From Anaerolineae bacterium (GTDB taxonomy: Bacteria > Chloroflexota > Anaerolineae > UBA4142): a stretch of 5,969 bases of DNA. Where the stretch lies: the NCBI GenBank assembly GCA_026417715.1, contig JAOACU010000184.1, positions 1 to 5,969 on the forward strand, in the 5' to 3' direction. Positions 5,568-5,969 of the stretch are shown here, one piece after another; position 1 is the stretch's first letter, and each line of letters opens with the position of its first letter. The notes beneath the pieces are model-generated. The model searched no databases. It saw only the letters and a list, made by a program, of their open reading frames with translations, and was not told where the DNA came from. The position numbers were made by a program, and so were the translations under genes.

Positions 5568-5600
5568 AGACCTCACAGGGCTCCAAGACCTGTGAGGTCT
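5568..5600. repeat. 12-bp perfect palindromic repeat (AGACCTCACAGG type)
   Basis: AGACCTCACAGG (5568-5579) and CCTGTGAGGTCT (5589-5600) are perfect reverse complements with a 9-base loop that repeats part of the arm (CCAAGA). It lies between the start of the annealing-protein gene and the end of miaA, 14 bases upstream of the Shine-Dalgarno. If transcription starts further upstream it would form a hairpin in the leader. There is no T-run, so it is not a standard terminator. I recall similar palindromes dispersed in Chloroflexota genomes. Confidence 0.85.
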
Positions 5601-5649
5601 AAACAATCATTCACCTTACGCCAAGGTCTAGAAAAATGTGGTGTGAAAT

Positions 5650-5677
5650 GTAGGACAAGTTGGCAAACTTGTCTTAC
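5650..5677. repeat. 12-bp hairpin repeat at the end of miaA (GTAGGACAAGTT type)
   Basis: GTAGGACAAGTT (5650-5661) pairs with AACTTGTCTTAC (5666-5677) around the loop GGCA, with one G-T pair and the rest perfect. The miaA stop codon (complement of 5674-5676) is inside the right arm. Downstream on the minus strand the sequence reads ATTTCACACCACATTTTTC, so a T-rich stretch follows only after about 13 bases; termination may be weak. The outer GTA(A/G)G ends match those of the hairpin at 4814-4842. Confidence 0.82.
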
Positions 5678-5969
5678 CCACGTCCGCTCAAAAATTCTGC
5701 CACTTGGGCACGAATTTGATCGTCGCGTGGCTCGCTGAAATCAAACCATCGAATTCGCGCGTCATCCAAGCGAAACCAGGTGTACTGATGATGCACGAAT
5801 CGTCGCGTATCGCGCTTGAGTTGTCGAATTGCCTCCTCGCGTGTCAACGCGCCGTTCAAGTACGCCGCCATCTGCCGATAGCCCAACCCGCTCATCGCTG
5901 GCAAATCCGATGTGTAACCATGTGCCAACAGCGCGCGCACTTCTTCGACGAGTCCTTGCTCAATCATTC
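5674..5969 (-). CDS. miaA: tRNA dimethylallyltransferase, C-terminal part (5' end outside window)
   Basis: The last ~97 residues of MiaA, which transfers a dimethylallyl group to N6 of A37 in tRNAs that read codons starting with U; the modified base steadies codon pairing. The family C-terminal motifs are present: MIEQGLVEEVRALLAHGY, then PAMSGLGYRQMAAYLNG, then EEAIRQLKRDTRRFVHHQYTWFR. The usual KRQxTWFR reads HHQYTWFR here, a mild variation. The ATG at 5967 is internal to the protein, not the true start; the P-loop and the catalytic core lie outside the window. The stop codon falls in a hairpin repeat. It is on the same strand as the annealing-protein gene, 130 bases upstream of it, so the two may or may not share a message. 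Confidence 0.92.
   Translation of the reverse strand, partial: MIEQGLVEEVRALLAHGYTSDLPAMSGLGYRQMAAYLNGALTREEAIRQLKRDTRRFVHHQYTWFRLDDARIRWFDFSEPRDDQIRAQVAEFLSGRG

Noticed and set aside
5544..5606. A longer N-terminus for the annealing-protein gene starting at 5606
   Set aside because: It would translate the palindromic repeat and the ribosome binding site; ATG 5543 has a near-consensus Shine-Dalgarno.
5601..5649. A promoter for the annealing-protein gene between the two hairpins on the minus strand
   Set aside because: Only poor hexamer pairs are visible (for example TTGGCG with TAGACC at 17 bases), not good enough to report as a site.

Overview
The window looks like chromosomal DNA from a Chloroflexota (Anaerolineae-like) bacterium or a related environmental lineage. 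This is an inference from four things: GCGCGC-rich coding sequence, a SHOCT-like plus Trp/Tyr-rich N-terminal module on a TPR protein, short 7-bp intergenic tandem repeats, and GTAGG-type hairpin repeats between genes. No rRNA or marker gene is present to confirm it.

Layout. Bases 2-448 hold the 3' part of an IS630-family transposase cut by the window edge. Bases 449-560 are intergenic, with a candidate promoter overlapping an 8-bp inverted repeat, followed by nine tandem 7-bp repeats. A five-gene plus-strand cluster then runs from 561 to 4817: a fumarylacetoacetate-hydrolase (FAH) family enzyme, a PIN-domain toxin, a ribbon-helix-helix antitoxin, a class I glutamine-amidotransferase-like peptidase (PuuD-like, C26), and a large membrane-anchored TPR protein with a 13-residue tandem-repeat linker. 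From the toxin onward the junctions are overlapping or nearly so (4-nt overlap, 1-nt gap, 0-nt gap). The last four genes are therefore probably co-transcribed and partly translationally coupled; the FAH gene lies 39 nt upstream and probably belongs too.

The cluster ends in a perfect 16-bp hairpin at 4811-4845, shared with a convergent minus-strand gene (4839-5543) that resembles phage Erf/Rad52-like single-strand annealing proteins. Upstream of that gene is a 130-bp gap with two more hairpin repeats. The window closes with the 3' end of miaA (tRNA dimethylallyltransferase), also on the minus strand.

I see no evidence for a new defence system or a coherent new pathway. The most notable points are a toxin-antitoxin pair embedded inside a metabolic gene cluster, a chromosomal phage-type annealing protein beside miaA, intergenic hairpins whose arms contain the stop codons of the adjacent genes, and a recently expanded repeat linker between a SHOCT-like N-terminus and a membrane-anchored TPR domain.
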